The translations under genes and the position numbers were made by a program. A DNA stretch of 64,000 nucleotides from Curtobacterium flaccumfaciens. Lineage in GTDB: Bacteria > Actinomycetota > Actinomycetes > Actinomycetales > Microbacteriaceae. A model generated the notes under the pieces. That model was given only the letters and a program-made list of their open reading frames with translations. It did no database searches and was not told the origin of the DNA. How positions within the stretch are numbered: position 1 is the first letter of the stretch; every line of letters begins with the position of its first letter. Positions 1 through 7,907 of the stretch are shown one piece after another. Location: contig CP121450.1 in assembly GCA_029689965.1 (NCBI GenBank), positions 124,001-188,000 on the forward strand. The letters run 5' to 3'.

Positions 1-565
1 CGAACTTCCGGACGTGCTGCGGCTCGTCCGCGGCGGCGACCAGGGTCTCGGACAGCAGGCCGATGGCGCCGATCGGGGTCTTCAGCTCGTGCGAGATGTT
101 CGCGACGAAGTCCCGCCGGACCTCGTCGATGCGTCGGCTCTCGGTGAGGTCGTCCGCTGTCACGAGCACGTAGCGGTTGCCGAGCTGCGCGGCGCGGAAG
201 CTCAGGTAACCGATGAGCTCGCCCCGGCGCCCGCGCGGGAGCTCGAGGTCCTCCGCCCCCATCTCACCGCTCTTCCGTACCCGGTCGACCAGGTCGACGA
301 GCTCCTGGTGCACGAGCTTCCGCCGCACCACGAGTCCCACCGTCAGCGCCTGAGGCGACGCCGCGACGACCGTGTTCGACGGGTCGACCACCACGGCCGG
401 GTTGTGCATCGTGGCGATGACCGCGGCGATGCCGTCCGGCAGCGTGCGTTCGGCGACGTCCGCGGCACGTGCCGTGCGCTCGGCGGTGATGATCAGCACC
501 ACGACGCCCGCGCCGAACACCCCGCCGAGGAGCATCGACAGTGGCACGAGCCACGCGTTGTCCAT
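1..565 (-). CDS. senX3: SenX3/PhoR-like sensor histidine kinase, N-terminal part
   Basis: Membrane sensor kinase of the phosphate two-component system; it runs off the left edge, so only the first 188 residues are present. Residues 5-27 form one hydrophobic helix (from WLVPLSMLLGG). Residues 45-140 are a PAS-like sensor region. The phosphoacceptor H-box NISHELKTPIGAI has its histidine at residue 159. The ATPase domain lies outside the window. It diverges from phoU, the usual actinobacterial arrangement for SenX3-RegX3 or PhoR-PhoP. The ATG start is chosen because a -10 hexamer lies six bases upstream, giving a leaderless mRNA. Family assignment is firm; the exact name rests on the phoU neighbour. 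Confidence 0.88.
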   Translation of the reverse strand, partial: MDNAWLVPLSMLLGGVFGAGVVVLIITAERTARAADVAERTLPDGIAAVIATMHNPAVVVDPSNTVVAASPQALTVGLVVRRKLVHQELVDLVDRVRKSGEMGAEDLELPRGRRGELIGYLSFRAAQLGNRYVLVTADDLTESRRIDEVRRDFVANISHELKTPIGAIGLLSETLVAAADEPQHVRKF

Positions 566-571
566 GCCGTC

Positions 572-577
572 AGTGTA
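572..577 (-). promoter_or_regulatory. -10 element of leaderless senX3 transcript
   Basis: TACACT on the minus strand ends six bases before the senX3 ATG. No Shine-Dalgarno sequence is present, so transcription probably begins at or next to the start codon. Confidence 0.6.
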
Positions 578-646
578 GGGATGGTCACACGCGGTTCGGA
601 CCCGTTCACCACGCTCCGCGGCGCTTCCGGCTCGGGATCGCGAAGC

Positions 647-679
647 GTTCAACCGGACGTCACCGTTCGTTCACCTGGG
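647..679 (+). promoter_or_regulatory. PHO box (PhoP/RegX3 operator)
   Basis: Three adjacent 11-bp units, GTTCAACCGGA, CGTCACCGTTC and GTTCACCTGGG, match the direct-repeat design of actinobacterial PHO boxes (consensus near GTTCACC every 11 bp). A further GTTCACC lies at 604. The site is between the divergent senX3 and phoU genes and could control both. Binding is inferred. Confidence 0.7.
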
Positions 680-720
680 ATGACGACACTCGACCGGTAC
701 GCAGAGAGAGGCACTCCCCC

Positions 721-1389
721 ATGCGCGAAGTCTTCCAGCAGGAGCTCCAGGACGTCCAGGAGCGACTGACCGAGATCGCCGGACTCGTCGAGTCCGCCAT
801 CACCCGTGCCACGCAGGCCTTCAGCGACTCCGACGTGGCCCTGGCAGAGGAGGTGATCGCCGACGACGCCAAGATCGACGAAGCCGCGAACAGCCTCGAC
901 GAGATCGCGATCGACATCCTCGCGCGCCAGGCTCCCGTCGCCCGCGACCTCCGCGTCGTCGTCACGGCCCTCCGCGTCAGCTCCTCGCTCGAGCGCATGG
1001 GCGACATGGCCGAGCACATCGCGCAGCTCGCCCGCCAGCGCTTCCCGGAGAAGGTCGTGCCGAAGGGCCTGCGCGGCACGTTCAAGCAGATGGGCGCGCA
1101 CGACGTCGCGATGTCCCAGAAGCTCACGCGTCTGATCGCCACCGAGGACATCGCGCTGTCGGCGGAGATCCGCGACGAGGACGACGCCGTGGACGAGCTG
1201 CACGCCAGCGTGTTCGACTTCGTGCTCGGTGAGACCTGGAAGGGCAACCCGATCGACACCGTCGACGCGACCCTGGCCTCCCGCTACCACGAGCGCTTCG
1301 CGGACCACGCGGTGTCGATCGCCAAGAAGGTCGAGTACCTGGCGACCGGCGACTGGACCGGCGCCTCCACCACGCCCGCGGCGGTCTGA
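721..1389 (+). CDS. phoU: Phosphate signalling protein PhoU
   Basis: Cytoplasmic all-helical regulator that links the Pst transporter to the phosphate sensor kinase and represses the Pho response when phosphate is plentiful. The 222-residue product has the normal PhoU length and two repeated three-helix domains, about residues 10-105 and 115-205. Each carries an acidic metal-binding type stretch, for example SSSLERMGDMAEHI and the later SRYHERFADHAVSI. An AG-rich ribosome site (GAGAGAGG) lies about nine bases before the ATG. It diverges from senX3 across a PHO box. The pst genes it works with are 10 kb away at 11409-15558. Confidence 0.95.
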   Translation: MREVFQQELQDVQERLTEIAGLVESAITRATQAFSDSDVALAEEVIADDAKIDEAANSLDEIAIDILARQAPVARDLRVVVTALRVSSSLERMGDMAEHIAQLARQRFPEKVVPKGLRGTFKQMGAHDVAMSQKLTRLIATEDIALSAEIRDEDDAVDELHASVFDFVLGETWKGNPIDTVDATLASRYHERFADHAVSIAKKVEYLATGDWTGASTTPAAV

Positions 1390-1445
1390 CCCGCGCTCGT
1401 CTTTCACACGACGCCGCGTTTCGCCTGGTCGAGACGCGGCTTCAT

Positions 1446-1540
1446 GCACGAGACACCGCCAACACGCCGAGACGCCGCCCCTTCCGGCGGTGTCTCGCGG
1501 CGCGTACGGTGCGTCGTCGGCCGAAAGGCGTCTCGTGCAC
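1446..1540. repeat. Nested inverted repeats after phoU
   Basis: GAGACACCGCC (1450-1460) pairs with GGCGGTGTCTC (1486-1496). An outer pair, GCACGAGAC and GTCTCGTGC, spans 1446-1540. These could terminate phoU transcription; there is no T-run. Confidence 0.5.
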
Positions 1541-1572
1541 TCGGGACACCGCCGTTCTGGGAGGATCGTGGC

Positions 1573-2119
1573 ATGGCCCAGGTCGCGATCATCGTCAACG
1601 GCATGCCCGGTTCCGGCAAGAGCACGATCGGGGCCGCCCTCGCCGAGGTGCTCGGCTGCCCGTTCCTGTCGAAGGACCGGATCAAGGAGCCCCTGGCCGA
1701 CATCGTCGGCCGATGATCGCCTCGCGGCCGCTCGGCGCCATCGCGATGGAGACCATGTGGTCGATGGCGCGGGCCGTCGAGAACGGGTCGTCCTCGACGC
1801 CGTCTGGCTGCCGTCGCGCGACCGTGCCCTCCTGGAGGCAGGGCTCACCTCCGCAGGGTCGCCGCGCGCCGTCGAGGTGTGGTGCCACGCCGACCGAGCC
1901 ACCGCCGAGGAGCGGCTGCGCGACCGGTACGAGCCGGGCACCGTGCCGGTGCGACACGAGGTGCACGGGGACCTCGCCGGCATCCTGTCGTTCTGGGACG
2001 AACACGGCGCCGCCGCGGAACCGATCGGACTCCCGGGCACCGCGGTCGTGCGGGTGGACACCACGAAGCCGTACGACGTCGGCGCCCTGGTGCAGGAGAT
2101 CGCCTCGCACTTCGTGTGA
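1573..2119 (+). CDS. P-loop kinase of the small AAA/zeta-toxin-like type (frameshifted reading)
   Basis: Predicted ATP-dependent small-molecule or nucleotide kinase of about 182 residues; the substrate is unknown. Walker A motif GMPGSGKST lies at residues 9-17, followed by SKDRIKEPLAD, typical of gluconate-kinase and zeta-toxin-like folds. A second conserved block, VVLDAVWLPSRDR, lies near residue 72. The C-terminal half has the arginine-rich lid (RATAEERLRDRYEPG). Three frames must be joined: one base is missing near 1711, and a second is missing in the G-run at 1783-1785. Both look like sequencing errors. The ATG at 1573 is the last start before the Walker A motif. It converges on gpmA through a strong hairpin. 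Confidence 0.75.
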
Positions 2120-2266
2120 ACGGCTCGGGCTGGCAGAGCCGACCACCCCGCCGAAGCGACACGGTGCTGGCGAGGCGATCCGTTCCTCCCGGCAGAGCGA
2201 CAGATGTCGACGGAACGTTCGCGGCGGACTGTCGCTTTCGCAGACCGGGCCTCGCCCCAGGCCGAA

Positions 2267-2309
2267 CGCACGAACGCCCCGCCTGGTGACCAGGCGGGGC
2301 GTTCGTGCG
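2267..2309. terminator. Bidirectional hairpin between convergent genes
   Basis: A perfect 20-bp stem (CGCACGAACGCCCCGCCTGG at 2267-2286 with its complement at 2290-2309) has a three-base loop. It sits between the kinase and gpmA stops and can serve both strands. Confidence 0.8.
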
Positions 2310-2316
2310 TCGGGGC

Positions 2317-3063
2317 CTACTTCTTGGCGCCCTGCGCGGCCACGGCGGCCGCGCCGGCAGCGGCTGCCTCGGGGTCGAGGTAGTACGAGGGCTTCGTCGG
2401 GCGGAAGTCGTCGTCGAGCTCGTAGACCAGCGGGATGCCCGTCGGGATGTTCAGGCCCGCGATGTCCTCGTCGGAGATGCCGTCGAGGTGCTTCACGAGC
2501 GCCCGCAGCGAGTTGCCGTGCGCCGTGACGAGGACGGTCTTGCCTTCGCCGAGGTCCTTCGTGATGTCGGACTCCCAGTACGGCAGCAGACGGTCGATCA
2601 CGAGCTTGAGCGACTCGGTGCGCGGCAGCTGGTCGCCGAGGTCGGCGTAGCGGCGGTCCCCGAACTGCGACCACTCGGCGTCGTCGGCGATGGGGGGCGG
2701 CGGCACGTCGAAGGAACGACGCCACTCCATGAACTGCTGCTCGCCGTACTGCTCGAGCGTCTGGGCCTTGTCCTTGCCCTGCAGGTCGCCGTAGTGCCGC
2801 TCGTTGAGACGCCAGTCCCGCTTCACCGGCAGCCAGGCCAGGTCGGCCTCGAGCAGGGCGATGTCCGCCGTCTGGATCGCGCGGGTCAGCAGCGACGTGT
2901 ACAGGACGTCCGGGACGATGCCCGAATCGGCGATGAGTTCGCCGGCGCGCTTCGCCTCCTTCTCGCCCAGCTCGCTGAGCCGGACGTCGACCCAACCGGT
3001 GAACAGGTTCTTCTGGTTCCAGTCACTGTTGCCGTGACGGAGCAGGACGAGCGTGGAGGTCAT
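2317..3063 (-). CDS. gpmA: 2,3-bisphosphoglycerate-dependent phosphoglycerate mutase
   Basis: Glycolytic enzyme interconverting 3- and 2-phosphoglycerate in the cytosol. The 248 residues match GpmA length. The phosphohistidine motif [15 protein letters not shown] is at residues 5-19, the second catalytic block [11 protein letters not shown] near residue 88, and the C-terminal [14 protein letters not shown] near residue 185. An Ala-rich tail ([16 protein letters not shown]) extends beyond the usual end. The ATG is leaderless: TAGACT lies six bases upstream. It reads toward the kinase gene. Confidence 0.97.
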   Translation of the reverse strand: MTSTLVLLRHGNSDWNQKNLFTGWVDVRLSELGEKEAKRAGELIADSGIVPDVLYTSLLTRAIQTADIALLEADLAWLPVKRDWRLNERHYGDLQGKDKAQTLEQYGEQQFMEWRRSFDVPPPPIADDAEWSQFGDRRYADLGDQLPRTESLKLVIDRLLPYWESDITKDLGEGKTVLVTAHGNSLRALVKHLDGISDEDIAGLNIPTGIPLVYELDDDFRPTKPSYYLDPEAAAAGAAAVAAQGAKK

Positions 3064-3069
3064 GCACGG

Positions 3070-3075
3070 AGTCTA
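3070..3075 (-). promoter_or_regulatory. -10 element of leaderless gpmA transcript
   Basis: TAGACT on the minus strand, six bases before the gpmA ATG. Confidence 0.6.
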
Positions 3076-3094
3076 CCGAGCGCCGTGCGCCCCG

Positions 3095-3100
3095 TAGCCT
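3095..3100 (+). promoter_or_regulatory. -10 element of leaderless methyltransferase transcript
   Basis: TAGCCT, seven bases before the ATG at 3108. It lies back to back with the gpmA promoter within a 44-bp divergent spacer. Confidence 0.55.
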
Positions 3101-3107
3101 GGGATGC

Positions 3108-3881
3108 ATGCCCATCGGGAACGTGACGCGCGGGACGACCGGGTACAACCGGCTCCGCCGGGTCGACCGGTGGATCGCCACGCTCCCGGTGCTCCGACGG
3201 ACCGACGACCCGCTCGTGGCCGACGTCGGCTACGGGGCCTCCCCGACCACGACGCTCGAACTCCGGGACCGACTGGCCAGGGTTCGACCGGACGTCGAGG
3301 TGACCGGCATCGAGATCGAACCGGCACGGGTGGCGCTCGCGAACGCCGGCACCCGCGACGGCGTGACGTTCCGGCTCGGCGGCTTCGAGACGCCGACCCC
3401 CGGTGGACGTCGGCCGGCGGTGATCCGGGCGTTCAACGTGCTGCGCCAGTACGACGAGTCGCAGGTGGCGGACTCCTGGCGGATCATGCAGGGGCGCCTG
3501 CAGCCCGGGGGCGCGCTCGTCGAGGGGACGTGCAACGAGGTCGGACGGGTCGCCTCCTGGGTCACGCTCGACGACGTCCGGGCGGTGTCGTTCACGGTGT
3601 CGCTGCGGCTCGCCGGCCTCGACGTCCCCAGCGTCGTCGCCGAGCGGCTGCCGAAGGCCCTGATCCACCGCAACGTGCCAGGCGAGCGGGTGCACGCGTT
3701 CCTCGCCGACCTCGACCTCGCCTGGGCGGTCGCATCGCCGCTCGGCACGTACGGCCCGCGGCAGCGGTGGATCGCGACGGTGCACGGCATGCGGGACCGT
3801 GGCTGGCCGGTGCTGCACGGCGTGACGCGCTGGCGTCTCGGCGAGCTCACCGTCCCGTGGAGCGCGGTCGAGCCGGCCTGA
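3108..3881 (+). CDS. Class I SAM-dependent methyltransferase-like protein
   Basis: A 257-residue soluble protein with a Rossmann-type methyltransferase core. VADVGYGASPTTTLE (about residues 38-52) resembles SAM motif I, and VTGIEIEPARVALAN near residue 66 resembles the acidic motif II. RAFNVLRQYDES around residue 107 fits motif IV. The remainder, including a Trp/Arg-rich C-terminus, resembles conserved actinobacterial proteins annotated only as methyltransferases; no substrate can be named. It is monocistronic, leaderless, and ends next to a palindromic repeat cluster that separates it from convergent ygfZ. Confidence 0.7.
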   Translation: MPIGNVTRGTTGYNRLRRVDRWIATLPVLRRTDDPLVADVGYGASPTTTLELRDRLARVRPDVEVTGIEIEPARVALANAGTRDGVTFRLGGFETPTPGGRRPAVIRAFNVLRQYDESQVADSWRIMQGRLQPGGALVEGTCNEVGRVASWVTLDDVRAVSFTVSLRLAGLDVPSVVAERLPKALIHRNVPGERVHAFLADLDLAWAVASPLGTYGPRQRWIATVHGMRDRGWPVLHGVTRWRLGELTVPWSAVEPA

Positions 3882-3895
3882 GCGGGCGCCGCGGA

Positions 3896-4020
3896 GCCAC
3901 GAGACTCGCGGTCAGCGACAAGTCTCGGGCGCGTGCGCACGAGAACTGTCGCCTCGCCCGAGACTCGGGCCGGCGGCTGCGAGACTCGCGGCTGCGAGAC
4001 TCGCGGCCGCGAGGCTCGGC
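3896..4020. repeat. Palindromic repeat cluster, GAGACTCG/GCGACA type
   Basis: GCGACAAGTCTCG and CGAGAACTGTCGC form an imperfect stem. They are followed by repeated GCGAGACTCGCGG copies. Related sequence recurs at 42798-42870 and around 24920. It lies between convergent genes and may act as a terminator. Confidence 0.65.
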
Positions 4021-4025
4021 ATCGC

Positions 4026-5093
4026 CTACGAGCGCCGGACGGCCCCGAGACGGGGAAGCCGCGGCACGTTCGCCGTCGCGCCGGCGCCCGGTGGCACGAT
4101 GACCTCCTGCGTCGCGGCCACGACCACGTCGTCGGCGGTCAGGGTCAGCGTCGCCGCCGGGTCGAGGGACCGCTTCACGACCGCGAGGCCGATCGGCCCG
4201 AGCTCGTGGTGCAGCCCCGAGGCCGAGAGCCTCCCCACTTCCTTGTCGTCGAGCACGACGGGCGTCCCCGGAGCCGGGAGCACACCGTCCGACCCGTCCA
4301 GGTGCAGCAGCACGACACGGCGCGGCGGGTGCCCGAGGTTGTGGACCTTCGCGACCGTCTCCTGTCCGCGGTAGCAGCCCTTCGTCAGGTGCACGGCGGA
4401 GCGGAGCCAGTCGAGCTCGTGCGGGATGGTGCGCTCGTCGACGTCGGAGAGCGCGGGACGCCAGGCGGCGATCCGCAGTGCCTCGTAGGCGAGGAGTCCC
4501 GCGGCGGGGACGTCCGACGCGGCGATCGCGGCCGCGGTGCCGGGGGTGACCACGGCGATGCGGAGGGTCCAGTCGGAGCCGGGGTGGGCCTCCAGGTCGG
4601 CGTAGCCCCACCCGCCGGGCGTGACGGACGCCCAGGGGTCGACCCACTCGACGACCACGTCGCCGGCGAGCACCGCCGAGCCGAATCGGCCGAGCGTCAC
4701 GAACTCCGCCGAACGGTCGGCGACCTCGACCCGCAGCATGAACCGCATCGACGACAGCCACGCGGCCAGCGGCGCAGCGTCCTCGTGTTCCGTGAGCAGC
4801 CACGTCGTCGTGCCGTCGTCGACGACGCGGGCGGCGTGCTCGACGCGACCCGACTGGTCGAGCACGAGCGTCTCGGTGCTGACACCGGCGCCGAGCCCGA
4901 GCAGGAGCTGCGACGTGATCGAGTTGAGCCACGACAGGCGGTCCGGACCGGACACCGTGACGACCCCCAGGCCGAGTTCGACGACGGCGCGGCTGCGGGC
5001 GAGCAGACGCTGTTCGCCGAGGGGGTTGCCGAAGTGGGCGGCGGGACCCGCGTCGGTCCCCACGAAGCCGTCACGGCCGGCGAACGCCGACAT
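4026..5093 (-). CDS. ygfZ: YgfZ-family folate-binding protein
   Basis: Aminomethyltransferase-like protein that binds folate and is needed, in the family, for repair or assembly of certain iron-sulfur enzymes. The 355 residues include the family signature KGCYRGQETVAK near residue 238, whose Cys is the defining residue. An N-terminal GcvT-like domain (from VVTVSGPDRLSWLNS near residue 45) and a C-terminal beta-barrel part are also seen. Its ATG overlaps the stop of the upstream nitrobindin-like gene by one base (TGATG), so the two are translationally coupled. No frameshifts are needed. Confidence 0.93.
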   Translation of the reverse strand: MSAFAGRDGFVGTDAGPAAHFGNPLGEQRLLARSRAVVELGLGVVTVSGPDRLSWLNSITSQLLLGLGAGVSTETLVLDQSGRVEHAARVVDDGTTTWLLTEHEDAAPLAAWLSSMRFMLRVEVADRSAEFVTLGRFGSAVLAGDVVVEWVDPWASVTPGGWGYADLEAHPGSDWTLRIAVVTPGTAAAIAASDVPAAGLLAYEALRIAAWRPALSDVDERTIPHELDWLRSAVHLTKGCYRGQETVAKVHNLGHPPRRVVLLHLDGSDGVLPAPGTPVVLDDKEVGRLSASGLHHELGPIGLAVVKRSLDPAATLTLTADDVVVAATQEVIVPPGAGATANVPRLPRLGAVRRS

Positions 5094-5694
5094 CAGTCGA
5101 CCTTCGCGAGCTGCCCGAGGCGTGCGAGGTGAGCTCCTTGCCGAGCGCGGCGATGTCCCACGCCCAGAAGAGCTTGCCCTCGACCAGGCCGTACAGCCGG
5201 GTGGCGGCGGAGTAGTCCTTCGCGTTCGGCGAGCGCATCACCGCATCCGTCGCGAGGTCGATGCGGCCTTTCCGGACCCGGCCGACGTAGAGCTCGTTGA
5301 CGCCCGTCGGGTGGATGATCGCTGCCTCGACGTCGAACCCGTCCGTGGTGTTCCGCAGCGTCTCGACGCTCTCGACCGTGCCGAACGGTGTCGGCCCCTC
5401 GCCGAGGAGCATCGCCGGACCGCGGTCGCCGGGCTCGGACGGACGGTCGATCCGCCAGTAGCCCATCTCGGCCGCGAGCGGGGTGTGCTCGTCGTCGAGC
5501 AGCCACGTCGTGGACGAGTAGTTGAGGTAGGGCAGGCCGTCGTGGCTGAAGCTCACGCGCTGGCCGAACTCGTACTTCCGCGGCTCCGGTTCGTCACCGA
5601 CGGGGTACTCGACCACGCCGGTGCCCTCCCAGACCCCGACGAGCCAGGAGAGCGGCACGAGCTCGGGCGCGAGGCCCTCGGGCAGTTCGATCAC
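5093..5694 (-). CDS. Nitrobindin-like (FABP/THAP4 heme-binding) protein
   Basis: Small beta-barrel protein of the nitrobindin family, about 200 residues; family members bind ferric heme and can isomerise peroxynitrite. The signature GxWxGxG is present as GVWEGTG near residue 20. A C-terminal TSHAS provides a candidate axial histidine. The last residues are in a shifted frame: restoring one G in the GGG at about 5116 gives the expected ending GQLAKVD and a stop overlapping the ygfZ start. The GTG start overlaps the stop of the preceding micro-gene (GTGA). Function is by family; heme ligation is inferred. Confidence 0.8.
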
Positions 5695-5808
5695 CGCTGA
5701 CCCTTGAACAGCTTCACGACGACGGTCACCGAGACGAACGCGATCGCGAGCGACGCCAGGCCGAGGAGGCCCACGTAGAAGAAGCTCGAGCGCAAGCAGC
5801 GAATCCAT
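5691..5808 (-). CDS. 38-residue single-pass membrane protein
   Basis: A short gene beginning ATG GAT TCG. After removal of one extra T in AGCTTC (5781-5786), it reads MDSLLALELFYVGLLGLA and on to the end VKLFKGQR. Residues 8-31 form one hydrophobic helix and the tail is basic, so the N-terminus is probably outside. Its stop overlaps the start of the nitrobindin-like gene by two bases, which argues for real translation. No known family is recognised; the operon with nitrobindin and YgfZ suggests a membrane-side partner of heme or Fe-S metabolism, as inference only. Confidence 0.6.
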
Positions 5809-5847
5809 GGTGCGAGTCTACGCGGGACGCCTGACGGCGCCAGGGCG

Positions 5848-5910
5848 GGCGCGGCGCGTCAGCGGGCGAGCGCGGCGCTTCAGCGAGCGAGCGCGGCGCT
5901 TCAGCGAGCG
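5848..5910. repeat. 21-bp tandem repeat
   Basis: About three copies of GAGCGCGGCGCTTCAGCGAGC run into the stop codon of the membrane-protein gene that ends at 5901. Confidence 0.7.
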
Positions 5911-6194
5911 AGCAGGACGATGGCGGTGACCAGCACGACGACGAACGATCCCGAGGACGCGATGCTGATCCGCTCGACGAGCCCGTCCTTCGTGGCGGTG
6001 ATGAGCTGCAGCACGAAGCTGACCAGCACGCAGAGCACGAAGACGAGCAGGAGCCAGGCGAACGAGTCCTTGTCCGTCAGGGTGAGCACCAGGACGGCGC
6101 CGACGATCGCCAGCAGCCACACCGGCAGCACGGAGGTCAGCCTGAGGCGACGCTGGTCGGTGGGCGGCACTGGCTCGGTCACGCGCCCCATCAT
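5901..6194 (-). CDS. Small three-helix membrane protein, unknown function
   Basis: About 97 residues beginning MMGRVTEPVPPTDQRR. Three hydrophobic stretches follow: VLPVWLLAIVGAVLVLTL, WLLLVFVLCVLVSFVLQLI and SGSFVVVLVTAIVLLA. A short charged linker (TATKDGLVERI) separates the last two. The layout resembles uncharacterised Microbacteriaceae membrane proteins. The start is uncertain: ATG at 6194 or 6191, or GTG at 6182; none has a clear ribosome site. It diverges from glnR across a 27-bp repeat array. Confidence 0.65.
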   Translation of the reverse strand: MMGRVTEPVPPTDQRRLRLTSVLPVWLLAIVGAVLVLTLTDKDSFAWLLLVFVLCVLVSFVLQLITATKDGLVERISIASSGSFVVVLVTAIVLLAR

Positions 6195-6270
6195 TGCAGA
6201 GCGGGCCCGCCGGCCGTCCAGTGCAGAGCGGGCCTCCCGACCGTCCGCTGCAGAGCACCCGACCGTCCGG
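6195..6270. repeat. 27-bp tandem repeat in the glnR upstream region
   Basis: TGCAGAGCGGGCC-like units begin at 6195, 6222 and 6249, an exact 27-bp period with the third copy diverged. The array fills most of the spacer between the membrane-protein start and glnR. Confidence 0.8.
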
Positions 6271-6335
6271 TCGGAGGGGCGCTTCCCGAGCGTCACTAGG
6301 ATGTGTCCACGACTCCCCCACGCCCTGGAGGTCAC

Positions 6336-7019
6336 GTGGCCCAGCTCCTGGTACTCACCTCAGCCGCGCCCGGCGACGTCCTGCCGAGTCTCGGCCTGCT
6401 GAGCCACCGGATCCGTCAGCTACCGGCCGAGGCGTCCCAGCTGGTGAACGCACCGCAGAGCGACCTCATGTTCGTGGACGCCCGCACCGACCTCGCGAGC
6501 GCGAAGGCCCTGTGCAAGATCCTCGAGACGAGCGGCTCGACGACGCCGATCGTCCTCGTGGTGACCGAGGGCGGCCTCACCGCCGTGAACAGCGAGTGGA
6601 ACGTCGACGACGTGGTGCTCGAGTCCGCCGGTCCGGCCGAGGTCGACGCGCGCATCCGGCTCACCACCGGGCGCGCGTCGAAGAACCAGACGGGCTCGAA
6701 GATCCAGGCCTCCGGCGTCGTCATCGACGAGGCGAGCTACTCCGCGAAGGTCCGGGGACGCCCCCTCGACCTCACGTTCAAGGAGTTCGAGCTCCTCCGC
6801 TTCTTCGCCACCCACCCGGCGCGGGTGTTCACCCGCGAGCAGCTGCTCAGCGAGGTGTGGGGCTACGACTACTTCGGCGGCACCCGCACCGTCGACGTGC
6901 ACGTGCGGCGGCTGCGCGCCAAGCTTGGCGACCTCGAGTCGCTCATCGGCACGGTGCGCAACGTCGGGTACCGCTTCAACGTCTCGGACGACGAGACCGA
7001 CCGGCTCACGGGGCAGTAG
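6336..7019 (+). CDS. glnR: GlnR-type OmpR-family nitrogen regulator
   Basis: Orphan winged-helix response regulator that controls nitrogen assimilation in actinobacteria. The 227-residue product closely follows Streptomyces GlnR along its length. The receiver domain (1-115) includes [12 protein letters not shown] and [15 protein letters not shown]. The C-terminal OmpR-type domain includes [29 protein letters not shown] and [10 protein letters not shown]. The GTG at 6336 is chosen because GlnR proteins start MxxLLxLT and GGAGG lies just upstream; an upstream GTG at 6303 would add an unconserved tail. Its stop overlaps the mshD start by one base. Confidence 0.95.
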   Translation: MAQLLVLTSAAPGDVLPSLGLLSHRIRQLPAEASQLVNAPQSDLMFVDARTDLASAKALCKILETSGSTTPIVLVVTEGGLTAVNSEWNVDDVVLESAGPAEVDARIRLTTGRASKNQTGSKIQASGVVIDEASYSAKVRGRPLDLTFKEFELLRFFATHPARVFTREQLLSEVWGYDYFGGTRTVDVHVRRLRAKLGDLESLIGTVRNVGYRFNVSDDETDRLTGQ

Positions 7020-7817
7020 TGGCCGTCGCGCTCGACCGGTTCACCGTCGCGGGCGAGCCCCCGCCGTTCTCGGACCAGACGCTGGTCGACGTGCGCGCGG
7101 GTCGCGCGATCGTCATCGGGGACGAGCGCGGGGTCGCCGTGGTGCGCGACGGTGAGCTCGAGCTCGTGGTCCGCCTGGAGGCCCGGGGGCACGGCCTCGG
7201 GACCGCCCTGGTCGAGCAGGCGCTCGCCCCGGGCGGCGGGGCCGCTGCGCCTCGGCTCGCGTGGGCGCACGGGGACCACCCGGCGGCGCGGGCGCTCGCG
7301 CGGCGGTTCGGCTGGACGGCGGTGCGGACGTTGCTGCAGCTCCGGCACCCCTCGCGGAAGCCGCTCCGGTCGTGGACGTCCCGGACGGGTACTCACTCGC
7401 CGCGTTCCGGGCGGGCGTGGACGAGGCGGACTGGCTGGCGCTCAACGCTGCTGCGTTCGCCCACCACCCCGAGCAGGGCCGGATGACGCTCGACGACCTC
7501 CGTGCCCGCGAAGCCGATGACTGGTTCTCCGGCGAGGACCTGCTGCTCCTCCGCGACGCCTCCGGTGCGCTGGCAGGTTCGTGCTGGCTCAAGGTCGAGG
7601 GCGGCATCGGCGAGTTCTACGCCGTGGCCGTGTGTCCGGACCTGCAGGGGCAGGGCCTCGGCGGGGTGCTCATGCGGGCGGGCACGGCACGACTGACCGG
7701 TCGGGGCTCGGCGCGGCGGCGCTGTACGTCGAGGGCGACAACGAGCCCGCGCTGGCGCTGTACCGCCGCTCGGGCTTCGCGCAGTACGCGATCGACGTGC
7801 AGTACGCCGCGCCCTGA
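7019..7817 (+). CDS. mshD: Mycothiol synthase (frameshifted reading)
   Basis: Acetyltransferase for the last step of mycothiol synthesis, acetyl-CoA plus Cys-GlcN-Ins. About 266 residues with two GNAT domains. The N-terminal domain has an acetyl-CoA loop at RGHGLGTALVEQAL. The C-terminal domain has CPDLQGQGLGGVLM and ends with GDNEPALALYRRSGF. Two single-base losses split the gene: one in the C-run near 7347-7350 and one in the G-run near 7703-7706. Both restore a continuous family member. The GTG overlaps the glnR stop. The order glnR-mshD-ppk is shared with Streptomyces. Confidence 0.88.
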
Positions 7818-7836
7818 TCGTCCTCCACACCCGGTC

Positions 7837-7858
7837 GTTCACCGGCGGTTTCCACAGC
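7837..7858 (+). promoter_or_regulatory. Degenerate PHO box before ppk1
   Basis: GTTCACCGGCG is followed exactly 11 bp later by GTTTCCACAGC. Only the first unit fits the consensus well. ppk is a known Pho-regulated gene in Streptomyces, so a site here is plausible. Confidence 0.4.
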
Positions 7859-7907
7859 GGTCGCCTGCCACGCTCCGAGCGCAGGGGCCGGGTGGCAGGA
7901 TGTGGAC

